A stretch of DNA of 64,000 bases, from contig QCJG01000007.1 in NCBI GenBank assembly GCA_003216175.1, positions 32,878-96,877 of the forward strand, in the 5' to 3' direction. Source of the stretch: Prochlorococcus sp. AG-409-A10. Lineage in GTDB: Bacteria > Cyanobacteriota > Cyanobacteriia > PCC-6307 > Cyanobiaceae. A program made the translations under genes and the position numbers. The notes below the pieces were generated by a model. The model searched no databases and was not told where the DNA came from. It saw only the letters and a program-made list of their open reading frames with translations. Shown here in pieces: positions 53,518 through 62,701 of this stretch. Every line of letters begins with the position of its first letter. The stretch's first letter is position 1.

Positions 53518-54692
53518 TGGAATTAAATAATTTTTATGAAAAAAGAAAAATACCTCTTGCCTGGCTTTTGCTTACAAGGCAGCCCTTAAGAATATTGGTA
53601 GCTATTGCAGGCATATCATTCGCTGGGATATTGATGTTTATGCAATTAGGCTTTAGAGATGGTTTGTTTGACGCAAGTGTTACTGTTCATAAGTTATTTG
53701 ACGCAGATCTCGTCTTAATTAGTCCTCGCTCAAAAAGTTCAATAAGTATGAGTGGCTTTCCTCGAAGAAGATTAGTTCAAGCAATGGCACATAAGGATGT
53801 TATGGGGACAACGGCAGTTAATTGGAATTTTCTGCTTTGGAGAAATCCTGAAAATTTATCAACAAGATCTATTCTTGCTTTGGGCTTTGAGCCAAGTAAG
53901 CCATTATTGATTGATAATGATTTTGAAAGAAAGGCTAAAACACTAAAAAACAAAGGAAGGGTTTTGTTTGATGATCTTTCCAGAGATGAATTTGGGCCTA
54001 TCTCTTCATGGTTTAATTCAGAGCGAATAGTTGAAACTGAAGTCGCAGGAAAAAGAGTAAGGGTTTCCGGAATAGTTAGTTTAGGTCCTTCCTTTGGCGC
54101 AGATGGGAATTTAATAACTAGTAGTGAGACATACTTAGAATTGTCTCCAGGTAATCCTAAAGGAAGTATTGAAATAGGTTTAGTGAGGTTAAAAAAGGGA
54201 TCTGATATTGAAAAAGTTGTTCGCTCTTTGAATTTAAGTTTGCCTAGTGATGTTAAGGTTATGTCTTTGAAATCATTTATAGATTTTGAAAAGAATTATT
54301 GGAAAAGTAGTACATCTATTGGATTTATTTTTACATTGGGAGCTGCAATGGGATTCATTGTTGGTTGTGTAATTGTTTATCAGATTCTTTATAGTGATGT
54401 CAGTGATCATTTACCTGAATATGCAACTTTAATGGCTATGGGCTATAACTTAAGAAGCCTATTAGGAGTTGTTGCTAGAGAAGGATTTATTTTATCAATT
54501 ATGGGATATGTTCCTGCTTATATTTCAGGACAATTTTTATATGCTTTGGTTAGATCATCAACTAAATTACCTGTTGAAATGAGTTTTAGTAGAGCATCAA
54601 TTATATTTTGCTTGATACTTTTCATGTGTATGGGATCAGCATTAGCAGCTATGAAAAAATTGGCAGATGCAGATCCTGCTGAGATATTTTAA
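53517..54692 (+). CDS. DevC-like ABC permease
   Basis: The 391-residue protein (GTG start) has a MacB/DevC layout: one N-terminal helix (ILVAIAGISFAGILMFMQLG), a periplasmic core (about 50-255), and three C-terminal helices (GFIFTLGAAMGFIVGCVIVY, then two more). Such permeases work with DevB, DevA and a TolC-like channel to export glycolipids or other compounds. The substrate here is unknown. Confidence 0.88.
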   Translation: MELNNFYEKRKIPLAWLLLTRQPLRILVAIAGISFAGILMFMQLGFRDGLFDASVTVHKLFDADLVLISPRSKSSISMSGFPRRRLVQAMAHKDVMGTTAVNWNFLLWRNPENLSTRSILALGFEPSKPLLIDNDFERKAKTLKNKGRVLFDDLSRDEFGPISSWFNSERIVETEVAGKRVRVSGIVSLGPSFGADGNLITSSETYLELSPGNPKGSIEIGLVRLKKGSDIEKVVRSLNLSLPSDVKVMSLKSFIDFEKNYWKSSTSIGFIFTLGAAMGFIVGCVIVYQILYSDVSDHLPEYATLMAMGYNLRSLLGVVAREGFILSIMGYVPAYISGQFLYALVRSSTKLPVEMSFSRASIIFCLILFMCMGSALAAMKKLADADPAEIF

Positions 54693-54725
54693 TGAAAAAT
54701 CGAATGTTTTAAATTTAAATAATTT

Positions 54726-55418
54726 ATGAAAAATATAAATAATAATACTTTAAATATTGCTTCTTTGAATCATTGGTATGGGCAGGGAGAAATGAGAAGA
54801 CATGTTCTTCAGTCTATCTCAATGGAAATTTCTCCTGGCGAGGTCGTTTTGCTGACGGGACCTTCAGGATGTGGAAAAACTACTCTTTTAACTTTAATTG
54901 GAGCTCTTCGTAAAGTTCAAGATGGTGACCTTAAAGTATTCGGAAAACAACTTTTTGGAGCCAGCAGAAAAACTAGACAGAATCTTAGAAAAAATATTGG
55001 AATGATTTTTCAGGGGCATAACCTTTTGAGATGTCTTACCGCTGAACAAAATGTACAAATGGGTGCTGACCTTTTGAATGGATTTTCTTACAAGGCTCGA
55101 AGGGCCCAGTCTAGAGAATGGCTTAGAGCTGTTGGATTAGAAGACCACTTATCTAAGCTGCCTCATGATTTATCAGGTGGGCAAAAACAACGAGTTGCCA
55201 TTGCCAGAGCACTTGCCGCTAGACCAAAATTACTATTAGCAGATGAACCAACTTCTGCATTAGATAGTTCAACTGGTAGAGAAATTGTTGATTTGTTAAA
55301 AAAACTAGCTTTAAAACAATCCTGTTCAGTGTTGATGGTTACTCATGATCCGAGAATTTTGGATGTAGCAGATCGTCTCTTGCGAATGGAAGATGGCCAA
55401 ATATTGCCTTCTGTTTAG
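54726..55418 (+). CDS. DevA-like ABC ATPase
   Basis: The 230-residue ATPase completes the exporter. Walker A is GPSGCGKTT (about 44-52), the Q-loop glutamine is in IFQGHNLL, the signature is LSGGQKQR, Walker B is LLLADEPTSALD, and the switch is THDPR. It lies 33 nt after the permease gene in the pcyA-devBCA block. Confidence 0.92.
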   Translation: MKNINNNTLNIASLNHWYGQGEMRRHVLQSISMEISPGEVVLLTGPSGCGKTTLLTLIGALRKVQDGDLKVFGKQLFGASRKTRQNLRKNIGMIFQGHNLLRCLTAEQNVQMGADLLNGFSYKARRAQSREWLRAVGLEDHLSKLPHDLSGGQKQRVAIARALAARPKLLLADEPTSALDSSTGREIVDLLKKLALKQSCSVLMVTHDPRILDVADRLLRMEDGQILPSV

Positions 55419-55455
55419 TAAATTAGTTATATAAAAAAAATTTAAGGAATTTAGT

Positions 55456-55611
55456 ATGTCCAAGAGACGAAATCTTAAGAAAGAGAAGCAAGAGAGAAAC
55501 CGAGCATATGCCAGGAAATTTAAGAAACGTAAACTTCGCAATGATGGTAGAGGGGAAGGAGCAGGTAATGGTGTAACCGGTACTGCAAATAACGGTGGAG
55601 CTGCTGATTAA
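55456..55611 (+). CDS. Small strongly basic protein
   Basis: A 51-residue ATG frame with a basic N-terminal half (SKRRNLKKEKQERNRAYARK, then KFKKRKLRND) and a Gly/Asn/Ala-rich tail (GRGEGAGNGVTGT). It is conserved-looking among cyanobacteria and may bind RNA or ribosomes, but that is an inference from composition. It lies between the ABC ATPase and a glycosyltransferase. Confidence 0.6.
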   Translation: MSKRRNLKKEKQERNRAYARKFKKRKLRNDGRGEGAGNGVTGTANNGGAAD

Positions 55612-55660
55612 TAAATTGCTATTCAAATCAAAAAATATTTGATTTTATTTTTCATTAAGG

Positions 55661-56593
55661 ATGTTAATTAGCGTTGTTATACCTACTTACAACAGACTTC
55701 CGATACTAAGAAAGTGTCTATATGCTTTAGAAAATCAACTTTTGAATGATGAAATTCACAATTTCGAAATTGTAATAGTCGATGACGGATCAACTGATGG
55801 GACAGTTGATTGGCTAAGAAATAATATTGAGAATTATCCTCATTTAAGACTTTTCGAACAATCCCATGGAGGGCCTGCTCTAGGAAGAAATCTTGGAGTA
55901 GAAAAATCAAGAGGAGATTTAATTATTTTTATAGATAGTGATCTAGTTGTTGATAGATATTTCATTCGCAACCATGTTGATTCTTTATTAAAAGCATGGA
56001 AAGAACTTGGCAATAGAAAATGTTTTACCTATGGATCAGTGATAAATACCTCTAATTTTAATAATCCAACTTCTGAACCTTTTAAAATTCAAGATTTGTC
56101 TTGGGCTTACTTCGCTACTGGAAATGTTGCTGTTGATAAAAAGGTTTTAGAAATCTCAGGTCTTTTTGATACTTCCTTTAGGCTATATGGTTGGGAAGAT
56201 TTGGAATTAGGAGAAAGACTAAGAAATATGGGAGTTAAGCTTATTAAATGTCCAAGAGCTATTGGATATCATTGGCATCCAGCATTATCTCTTGATCAGA
56301 TTCCTCAGTTGATTCGAATTGAAAAAGAGAGAGCAAAGATGGGATTAGTCTTTTATCGTAAGCATCCAACCTTGAGAGTAAAATTTATAATTCAATATAC
56401 TTTTTTTCATCGTTGCCTTTGGGAATTCTTAACTCTTGGTGGACTTATTAATACAAGGACACTTAGACCAGTCTTGGCTTTTCTGATCAATAATGGTCAA
56501 TCTAGTTTTGCTATGGAATTGTTAAGACTTCCTCTTAATTTAATTGGAGTAAGACAAATTTTTAGAGAAGCATCATTATTTGGACTTCGTTGA
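55661..56593 (+). CDS. Family 2 glycosyltransferase
   Basis: The 310-residue GT-A enzyme starts ISVVIPTYNRLPILRKCL. It has the IVDDGSTDGT block, the metal-binding DSD within the segment IFIDSDLVVD, and the GWEDLELGERLRNMG motif, which lies in the acceptor-site region. A short hydrophobic segment follows about residue 245. The product sugar and acceptor are unknown. Confidence 0.88.
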   Translation: MLISVVIPTYNRLPILRKCLYALENQLLNDEIHNFEIVIVDDGSTDGTVDWLRNNIENYPHLRLFEQSHGGPALGRNLGVEKSRGDLIIFIDSDLVVDRYFIRNHVDSLLKAWKELGNRKCFTYGSVINTSNFNNPTSEPFKIQDLSWAYFATGNVAVDKKVLEISGLFDTSFRLYGWEDLELGERLRNMGVKLIKCPRAIGYHWHPALSLDQIPQLIRIEKERAKMGLVFYRKHPTLRVKFIIQYTFFHRCLWEFLTLGGLINTRTLRPVLAFLINNGQSSFAMELLRLPLNLIGVRQIFREASLFGLR

Positions 56594-56648
56594 ACCATTG
56601 TTTGTTAGATTAGTAACGCAATTTTAAAACCGCACACCTGACTGTTTC

Positions 56649-56695
56649 GGGTGATAAATAAGTAGTGATTGTTTAATCACTACTTAAGTTATCCC
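56649..56695 (+). ncRNA. rpsB leader hairpin
   Basis: Inside the rpsB leader, GGGtGATAA pairs with TTATCCC around an inner perfect 12-bp stem, TAAGTAGTGATT and AATCACTACTTA, with a GTTT tetraloop. No T run follows, so it is not a typical terminator. Downstream, GGGTGG...ACCC...ACCCAC can form two alternative short pairings right before the start codon. This suggests an RNA control element; ligand and mechanism are inference. Confidence 0.6.
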
Positions 56696-56731
56696 TGTTG
56701 GGTGGAGGCGAACCCGGAACCCACAAAAAAC

Positions 56732-57424
56732 ATGGCTGTAGTTTCTCTTTCAGAGATGATGGAAGCTGGTGCTCACTTTGGGCATCAGACAAGACGATGG
56801 AATCCCAAGATGTCTCGTTACATCTATTCGGCTCGAAATGGGGTTCATATTATTGATCTAGTTAAAACGGCTGTTTGTATGAACAGTGCTTATAAATGGA
56901 CAAGAGGAGCCGCAAGAAGCGGTAAAAGATTCCTTTTTGTAGGTACTAAAAAACAAGCTTCAGAAGTCGTTGCTCAGGAAGCTATGAGGTGCGGTGCTGC
57001 ATATGTTAATCAAAGATGGTTAGGAGGTATGCTTACAAATTGGACAACAATGAAAGCAAGAATTGATCGGCTAAAAGATCTTGAAAGAATGGAATCGAGT
57101 GGTGCCATTGCAATGCGACCAAAAAAGGAAGGAGCTGTATTACGTAGAGAATTAGAACGCTTGCAAAAATACCTAGGAGGACTTAAGGGAATGAGACGTT
57201 TGCCTGATGTTGTCGTTTTAGTTGATCAAAGGCGAGAAACAAACGCTGTTTTAGAGGCCAGAAAACTTGATATTCCATTAGTGTCAATGCTTGATACTAA
57301 TTGCGATCCAGATCTTTGTGAAATTCCAATACCATGTAATGATGATGCTGTCCGATCTGTACAACTCGTTTTGGGGAGATTAGCTGATGCTATAAATGAA
57401 GGGAGACATGGACCCCATGACTAA
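56732..57424 (+). CDS. rpsB: 30S ribosomal protein S2
   Basis: The start is the ATG at 56732 ([19 protein letters not shown]), giving 230 residues; the frame extends upstream only as leader. S2 signatures [37 protein letters not shown] and [10 protein letters not shown] are intact. The gene is followed by tsf, the usual bacterial pair. Confidence 0.97.
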   Translation: MAVVSLSEMMEAGAHFGHQTRRWNPKMSRYIYSARNGVHIIDLVKTAVCMNSAYKWTRGAARSGKRFLFVGTKKQASEVVAQEAMRCGAAYVNQRWLGGMLTNWTTMKARIDRLKDLERMESSGAIAMRPKKEGAVLRRELERLQKYLGGLKGMRRLPDVVVLVDQRRETNAVLEARKLDIPLVSMLDTNCDPDLCEIPIPCNDDAVRSVQLVLGRLADAINEGRHGPHD

Positions 57425-57491
57425 TTAGAATATATATTTAATAAATTTAACAAATTCTTATTTACCTTTTTTCTCACTACCTCAAAATAAA

Positions 57492-58148
57492 ATGGCGGAA
57501 ATAACAGCTAAGCTTGTGAAAGAACTGCGAGATAAGACATCCGCAGGAATGATGGATTGCAAAAAAGCCCTAATAGAAAATAAGGGTGATATGGATAAGT
57601 CTATTGAGTGGTTAAGACAAAAAGGCATTGCCAGTGCTGAAAAGAAATCCGGTAGAGTTGCTGCTGAGGGTGCTGTAGGTAGTTATATACATACAGGTTC
57701 TCGTGTAGGAGTACTTCTTGAATTGAACTGCGAGACCGATTTTGTTGCTAGAGGAGATTTATTCCAAGGCCTTTTGAGAGATCTGTCTATGCAAGTGGCC
57801 GCTTGCCCAAATGTTGAATATGTAAGTGTTGATCAAATCCCAGAAATAATTTCTAATAAAGAGAAAGAAATAGAAATGGGAAGAGATGACCTTTCAGGTA
57901 AGCCTGATCAAATAAAAGCTAAAATTGTTGAAGGAAGAATAGGAAAAAGATTAAAAGAAATGGCTTTACTAGAACAGCCATTTATAAAAGATAGTTCAAT
58001 TAATGTTGAAGAGCTTGTAAAACAAGTTGCAGGTAAAATAGGAGAAAATATAAGGGTTCGTAGATTTACTAGATATACTCTTGGAGAGGGGATTGAGGTT
58101 CAAGGACCTGACTTCGCAGAAGAGGTCGCATCTATGACATCAAGTTGA
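57492..58148 (+). CDS. tsf: Elongation factor Ts
   Basis: EF-Ts exchanges GDP for GTP on EF-Tu. The 218-residue protein has the UBA-like N-terminus with the [14 protein letters not shown] signature, a core with [20 protein letters not shown], and the C-terminal helix. It is the shorter, single-core type found in cyanobacteria. It lies 67 nt after rpsB. Confidence 0.97.
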   Translation: MAEITAKLVKELRDKTSAGMMDCKKALIENKGDMDKSIEWLRQKGIASAEKKSGRVAAEGAVGSYIHTGSRVGVLLELNCETDFVARGDLFQGLLRDLSMQVAACPNVEYVSVDQIPEIISNKEKEIEMGRDDLSGKPDQIKAKIVEGRIGKRLKEMALLEQPFIKDSSINVEELVKQVAGKIGENIRVRRFTRYTLGEGIEVQGPDFAEEVASMTSS

Positions 58149-59335
58149 TCTTGTCTGATAAACAACATTTTGATCCTTTAGATCAAATAAGCTTACTTAA
58201 AGAAAAATGTAATAATATATCTCCTTATGTTTATAGGGTTAATTCTTTTTATCTAGAGGAACTAAGAAATTTCTTGCCTCAAACTATAAAAACCACATTA
58301 TTCTCTCTCATTACTGATCGGCTTGGAGACGATTTTGGCTTTTCAACAGTAAGCTCAAGAAAAACATTTCAGCTGAAAATTGATAAATTAGTTTCTGATA
58401 ATATCTCGTTAATAACAATTGAACATTTAACAGAATTGGCGAAGAAAATTGATGAAGAAAATATTCGTCATTTTAATAATGCTAAAGATCAAATTTCAAA
58501 TTCACTTCATATGAAAAATGATTCTGAAAAATCTGAATCATCTAGTGGCGCTAGTTCAATTAATATAAGTTTAATTCCGCCATTGGAGAACTTATCACTT
58601 ACTGAAGGATGGAATGGAGAATTAAAAGCTCCATATTCAATAGATGAGAAAGAACCATATGTTAAAGGTAAAATATCAGATAGTGAAGATATAATTAAAA
58701 ATACGAATAATGAAACCTCTTCATTCAAAGATGATCTTAAGAATTTAGATACTTTTAATTTGAAAAGTAATGAAATTGAAATTTTACAGTCAATATTCTC
58801 ATTTACTGATGAGTCTAGTTTAAGTGAATTGGATTCAAAAACGGAAGATTCATCTATTGCCCCTAACTCGTGCGCAGAGGTGAAAAACAATCGATTTTTA
58901 CCACAATCACCAACTGGATTATATGAGTGGATGATTTCTATTGATGCAGCTTTGGTTCGAAGATTGCGTGACCTTTCCCATTCTATTAATACTGAGCTTT
59001 TAAAATCTGGCTTGGTAAATACACTTGTTCCACTTAATATTTTAGATGCTGCTTTATCGGGCCAATTAATTTCTTCTAAATCCATATCTAATATTCTTAC
59101 TTTTAAATTACCAACGAACAATCCATTGGTTTCTGGAGGATTAGATATTGATTGTTTGCTAATTACTCCTTCGGATATGGAATTTGATAATCCAAGACTT
59201 AGGAAAAATAGAATTAATATTAAACATTATCAAAATGTTCTTTTGGGTATGATTAAGCAACAACGTTACTGGCAAGGTCGCTCCATAGCAGAAGAGATTA
59301 ATAAAGAATGGTGGAAGGACACAACAAAAATATAA
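58145..59335 (+). CDS. Conserved hypothetical protein between tsf and recG
   Basis: The 396-residue soluble protein is unrecognised. It has an N-terminal region (about 1-130), a Ser/Asn/Glu-rich, probably disordered middle (about 120-250), and a well-formed C-terminal domain ([20 protein letters not shown] onward, with a [20 protein letters not shown] end). The TTG start overlaps the tsf stop. The 3' end overlaps recG by 28 nt. The position suggests co-transcription with both. Confidence 0.7.
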   Translation: MILSDKQHFDPLDQISLLKEKCNNISPYVYRVNSFYLEELRNFLPQTIKTTLFSLITDRLGDDFGFSTVSSRKTFQLKIDKLVSDNISLITIEHLTELAKKIDEENIRHFNNAKDQISNSLHMKNDSEKSESSSGASSINISLIPPLENLSLTEGWNGELKAPYSIDEKEPYVKGKISDSEDIIKNTNNETSSFKDDLKNLDTFNLKSNEIEILQSIFSFTDESSLSELDSKTEDSSIAPNSCAEVKNNRFLPQSPTGLYEWMISIDAALVRRLRDLSHSINTELLKSGLVNTLVPLNILDAALSGQLISSKSISNILTFKLPTNNPLVSGGLDIDCLLITPSDMEFDNPRLRKNRINIKHYQNVLLGMIKQQRYWQGRSIAEEINKEWWKDTTKI

Positions 59336-61848
59336 CCAGCATTGATTCAACATCTACTCTTGAAACCAAATCAAGTGAACTAAAAACTTGGATTCGATCT
59401 TTGCAACAAGCTTTAACAGTTGAGGTTGATCACGGGTTTACTAATATTCAAGGGAGAACAAACAAATTTTCTTATTTTGTAAGTGGATATTTATTAAGTG
59501 TCCCTTCCACAGATGTTAACGAGTCTGAGTTTTCTAAATTAAAGGAATTAGCTTTAGATTATGAAAAATATTCAACCATGTCTACAGATAATAGACGTAG
59601 AATAATAGCTCAGACTAGGCAGACTCTTCATAATCTATACAAATATCAAGAAGGTGCAGAGAAAAGAGAGTCAAAAAAATTAAAGATAAAAACATCGCAT
59701 GACTCATCTGTCTATAAGAGAAGTTCATCGACAGATTCATTAAGTTTAGGAAGCCTTATTTCAGATATTAAAGGTGTGGGACCAAAACATGCTGAGAGAT
59801 TGTCTTCATTGGGTCTTATTTTAATTCGAGATCTCATAAATTATTTTCCTCGTGATTATGTTGATTACACTTCATTAAAAACTATAGATAAAAGTCAAGC
59901 AGGTCAGAATGTAACTATCGTCGCAAAAGTTAGACGATGTAGTTCATTTAAAAGTCCTAAAAACCCAAATCTTTCAATTCTTGAGTTGTTTATAAAAGAT
60001 AAGACAGGAGGAATGAAAGTTACTAGATTTTTAGCAGGTCGTCGTAATAGTAGTATTGCGTATGTAAAAGCTCAGCAAAGTTTGTATGCTGTTGGCGCGA
60101 CTGTTGTGGTAAGCGGGCTAGTTAAGGAAAGTAGATATGGCAAATCATTAAATGACCCTTTGATTGAAATTATTGAAAGTCCTAATAGTTATTTGAAATC
60201 TAAATCGATTGGTCAGATATTTCCTGTTTATTCTCTAACTGAAGGAATTACTGCTGATAAATTCAGAGATCTAGTTCAATCAATTCTTTGTTTGACATCG
60301 GAAATAAAGGAGCCATTTCCTAAAGATACATTACTAAGACTAGATCTACCATCGAAGAAAGAAGCTTTTTTTCATATTCATAATCCTGGAAATTCAAAAA
60401 CTTTAGCTAAAGCAAAAAGAAGAATTGTGTTCGAAGAGTTTTTATTGTTGCAACTTAGTCTTCTTTTAAGACGTGAATTACACAAGAAATGTAAATCCCC
60501 TCAATTAAGTATTGAGCAAAGAGATAATAGCCTTGTAAGGAAATTTTTGAGTATTCTTCCTTTCTCCCTCACAGATGCTCAAAAAAGGGTTTTAAAGGAA
60601 ATTGAATCAGATATAGTCAAAGCCGAACCAATGTCTCGACTTTTACAAGGGGATGTTGGGAGTGGAAAAACTGTTATCGCTATTTCAGCACTCCTCACTG
60701 CAGTTCAATCAGGATGGCAGGCTGCTTTTATGGCGCCAACTGAGGTGCTTGCTTCACAGCACTATCAAACATTAAGTAAATGGATTCCTCAACTTGAATT
60801 AAATGTTGATCTATTAACTGGTTCTACCCCTAAGTCTCGTCGTAAAGAGATCCTTACTGATCTAGTAAATGGCTCTACCAAAATTCTTGTAGGAACTCAT
60901 GCATTATTTGAAGATCCAGTTGTCTTTGATCGCCTTGGTCTTGTAGTTGTAGATGAGCAACATCGCTTTGGTGTTAAGCAGAGGAATAAACTTTTAAATA
61001 AAGGTTTACAACCGCATCTGCTAACGATGACTGCTACACCTATTCCTAGGACCTTGGCACTTACTCTGCATGGTGATCTTGACGTTAGTCAATTAGATGA
61101 ACTTCCTCCCGGTCGTACTCCTATTAATACTCAGCTGATATCACCTAAAGATAAAAAGTATGCATATGATTTGATAAGGAGTGAAATCAACAAAGGACAT
61201 CAAATTTATGTTGTTTTACCTTTGATTGAAGAATCCGAAAAACTTGAACTCAGCTCAGCAGTTGACGTACATCATCAATTGTCTACTGACACTTTTTCTG
61301 ATTTTACAGTTGAATTACTTCATGGAAAAATGAAAAGTCTAGAGAAACAAGAGGTCATTCGGAATTTCATCAACAAAAAAAGTGACATACTAGTTTCTAC
61401 TACTGTTATAGAAGTAGGTGTTGATGTCCCAAATGCAAGCGTAATGCTAATAGAAGATTCTGATCGTTTTGGCCTTGCTCAATTGCATCAATTAAGGGGC
61501 CGTGTTGGGAGGGGGGCTTCCAAGTCGTACTGTCTGTTGAGCCATCAAAACAAAAACAAATTATCTCGACAAAGATTGGAAGTTTTGGTTAATTCCAATG
61601 ATGGATTTGAAATTTCTGAAATTGACTTGCGTTTTCGTGGACCAGGACAAGTCTTAGGTACTAAACAGTCGGGCTTGCCTGATTTCGCCCTAGCATCATT
61701 AGCTGATGATGCTGATGTCCTTGAACTGGCCCGTTATGAAGCTCGAAATATTTTAGATTCTGATCCAGGTCTTACAAATAATTCTACTCTTCGTTCCCTA
61801 ATAAAAGAACAGTGGGAGAAACTAAAGATTGGTAATAAATTAAATTAA
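59308..61848 (+). CDS. recG: ATP-dependent DNA helicase RecG
   Basis: RecG remodels stalled replication forks and Holliday junctions. At 846 residues it is about 150 longer than E. coli RecG; the extra N-terminal part (about 1-150) is typical for cyanobacteria. The wedge domain (GVGPKHAERL, QNVTIVAKVRR) is followed by helicase motif I LLQGDVGSGKTV, motif II DEQH, motif III TATPIPRTLAL, and the C-terminal GRVGRG block. Confidence 0.96.
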   Translation: MVEGHNKNITSIDSTSTLETKSSELKTWIRSLQQALTVEVDHGFTNIQGRTNKFSYFVSGYLLSVPSTDVNESEFSKLKELALDYEKYSTMSTDNRRRIIAQTRQTLHNLYKYQEGAEKRESKKLKIKTSHDSSVYKRSSSTDSLSLGSLISDIKGVGPKHAERLSSLGLILIRDLINYFPRDYVDYTSLKTIDKSQAGQNVTIVAKVRRCSSFKSPKNPNLSILELFIKDKTGGMKVTRFLAGRRNSSIAYVKAQQSLYAVGATVVVSGLVKESRYGKSLNDPLIEIIESPNSYLKSKSIGQIFPVYSLTEGITADKFRDLVQSILCLTSEIKEPFPKDTLLRLDLPSKKEAFFHIHNPGNSKTLAKAKRRIVFEEFLLLQLSLLLRRELHKKCKSPQLSIEQRDNSLVRKFLSILPFSLTDAQKRVLKEIESDIVKAEPMSRLLQGDVGSGKTVIAISALLTAVQSGWQAAFMAPTEVLASQHYQTLSKWIPQLELNVDLLTGSTPKSRRKEILTDLVNGSTKILVGTHALFEDPVVFDRLGLVVVDEQHRFGVKQRNKLLNKGLQPHLLTMTATPIPRTLALTLHGDLDVSQLDELPPGRTPINTQLISPKDKKYAYDLIRSEINKGHQIYVVLPLIEESEKLELSSAVDVHHQLSTDTFSDFTVELLHGKMKSLEKQEVIRNFINKKSDILVSTTVIEVGVDVPNASVMLIEDSDRFGLAQLHQLRGRVGRGASKSYCLLSHQNKNKLSRQRLEVLVNSNDGFEISEIDLRFRGPGQVLGTKQSGLPDFALASLADDADVLELARYEARNILDSDPGLTNNSTLRSLIKEQWEKLKIGNKLN

Positions 61849-61945
61849 TTTTTTGAAAAGGGAACACTATTGAACTCATTTGTTTTTTGGGTAGACTTAA
61901 AAAAAATTTTAAGCGATTAAAATTTAATACTTATATCTTCTACAA

Positions 61946-62701
61946 ATGATAAAGTTGAGACCTTGGAATAAAATCAAAATAAATGAATGTAATGAGCCTT
62001 TAATTTCTATCCCAAAATCCATATTTCGTTTAACACCTCATCCTTATATGTCTTTAGGTGCTCCATATTTAACTGGAGCAGATCCATGGGTTTTACGTAG
62101 AAGTGTTTTAAAAAGATTGATACTTGCCCAACAATATCTTTCCGAGATTAATCCTCAATTACAGTTGGCTTTGTTTGATGCTTGGAGACCTATCTCTGTC
62201 CAAAAATTCATGTTTGATTATACTCTTCAAGAGACTTGTAAGTCGAAGGGGATTGATATTAATGATCTTTCTGTAAAAGGAGGCATCAATGATGTGATTG
62301 AGGAAGTTGCCCGTTTCTGGGCAAAACCATCTTTTGATCCTCTTATACCGCCTCCGCATAGTACAGGCGCTGCTATTGATTTGACACTTGCTGACATGAC
62401 TAGTAAACCATTAGATCTAGGTGGAGAAATAGATTTTATTGGACCTGAATCTAGTCCTGAATTTTATAAGAATGACTATTCTAAGATGCATTATTCAAAA
62501 CAGGTTTTTCAGGATAGAAGATCTCTGTTGTTTTCAGTTATGGAACAGGCTGGATTTGTTCAACATCCAAACGAATGGTGGCATTTTAGCTATGGAGATC
62601 AGTTATGGTCATGGTTAAGTAAAAAAGGTAATGCTATTTATGGGGCTGCACTTGAGGTGAGTAAAGACATTACACTTTCAGAGCCAAGTTTAGTCACATG
62701 A
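61946..62701 (+). CDS. D-Ala-D-Ala dipeptidase (VanX/DdpX-like)
   Basis: A peptidase family M15 enzyme of 251 residues. The zinc and catalytic motifs are visible: HSTGAAIDL (the His and Asp ligands), FDAWRPISVQ, and NEWWHFSYGD near the C-terminus. It should cleave D-Ala-D-Ala, in peptidoglycan turnover or recycling. No resistance genes are adjacent. Its 3' end overlaps that of the convergent sulfite reductase by 64 nt. Confidence 0.87.
   Translation: MIKLRPWNKIKINECNEPLISIPKSIFRLTPHPYMSLGAPYLTGADPWVLRRSVLKRLILAQQYLSEINPQLQLALFDAWRPISVQKFMFDYTLQETCKSKGIDINDLSVKGGINDVIEEVARFWAKPSFDPLIPPPHSTGAAIDLTLADMTSKPLDLGGEIDFIGPESSPEFYKNDYSKMHYSKQVFQDRRSLLFSVMEQAGFVQHPNEWWHFSYGDQLWSWLSKKGNAIYGAALEVSKDITLSEPSLVT

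Noticed and set aside
58507..59121. Minus-strand 204-residue frame
   Set aside because: It is antisense to the tsf-recG intermediate gene, which is in operon context on the plus strand.
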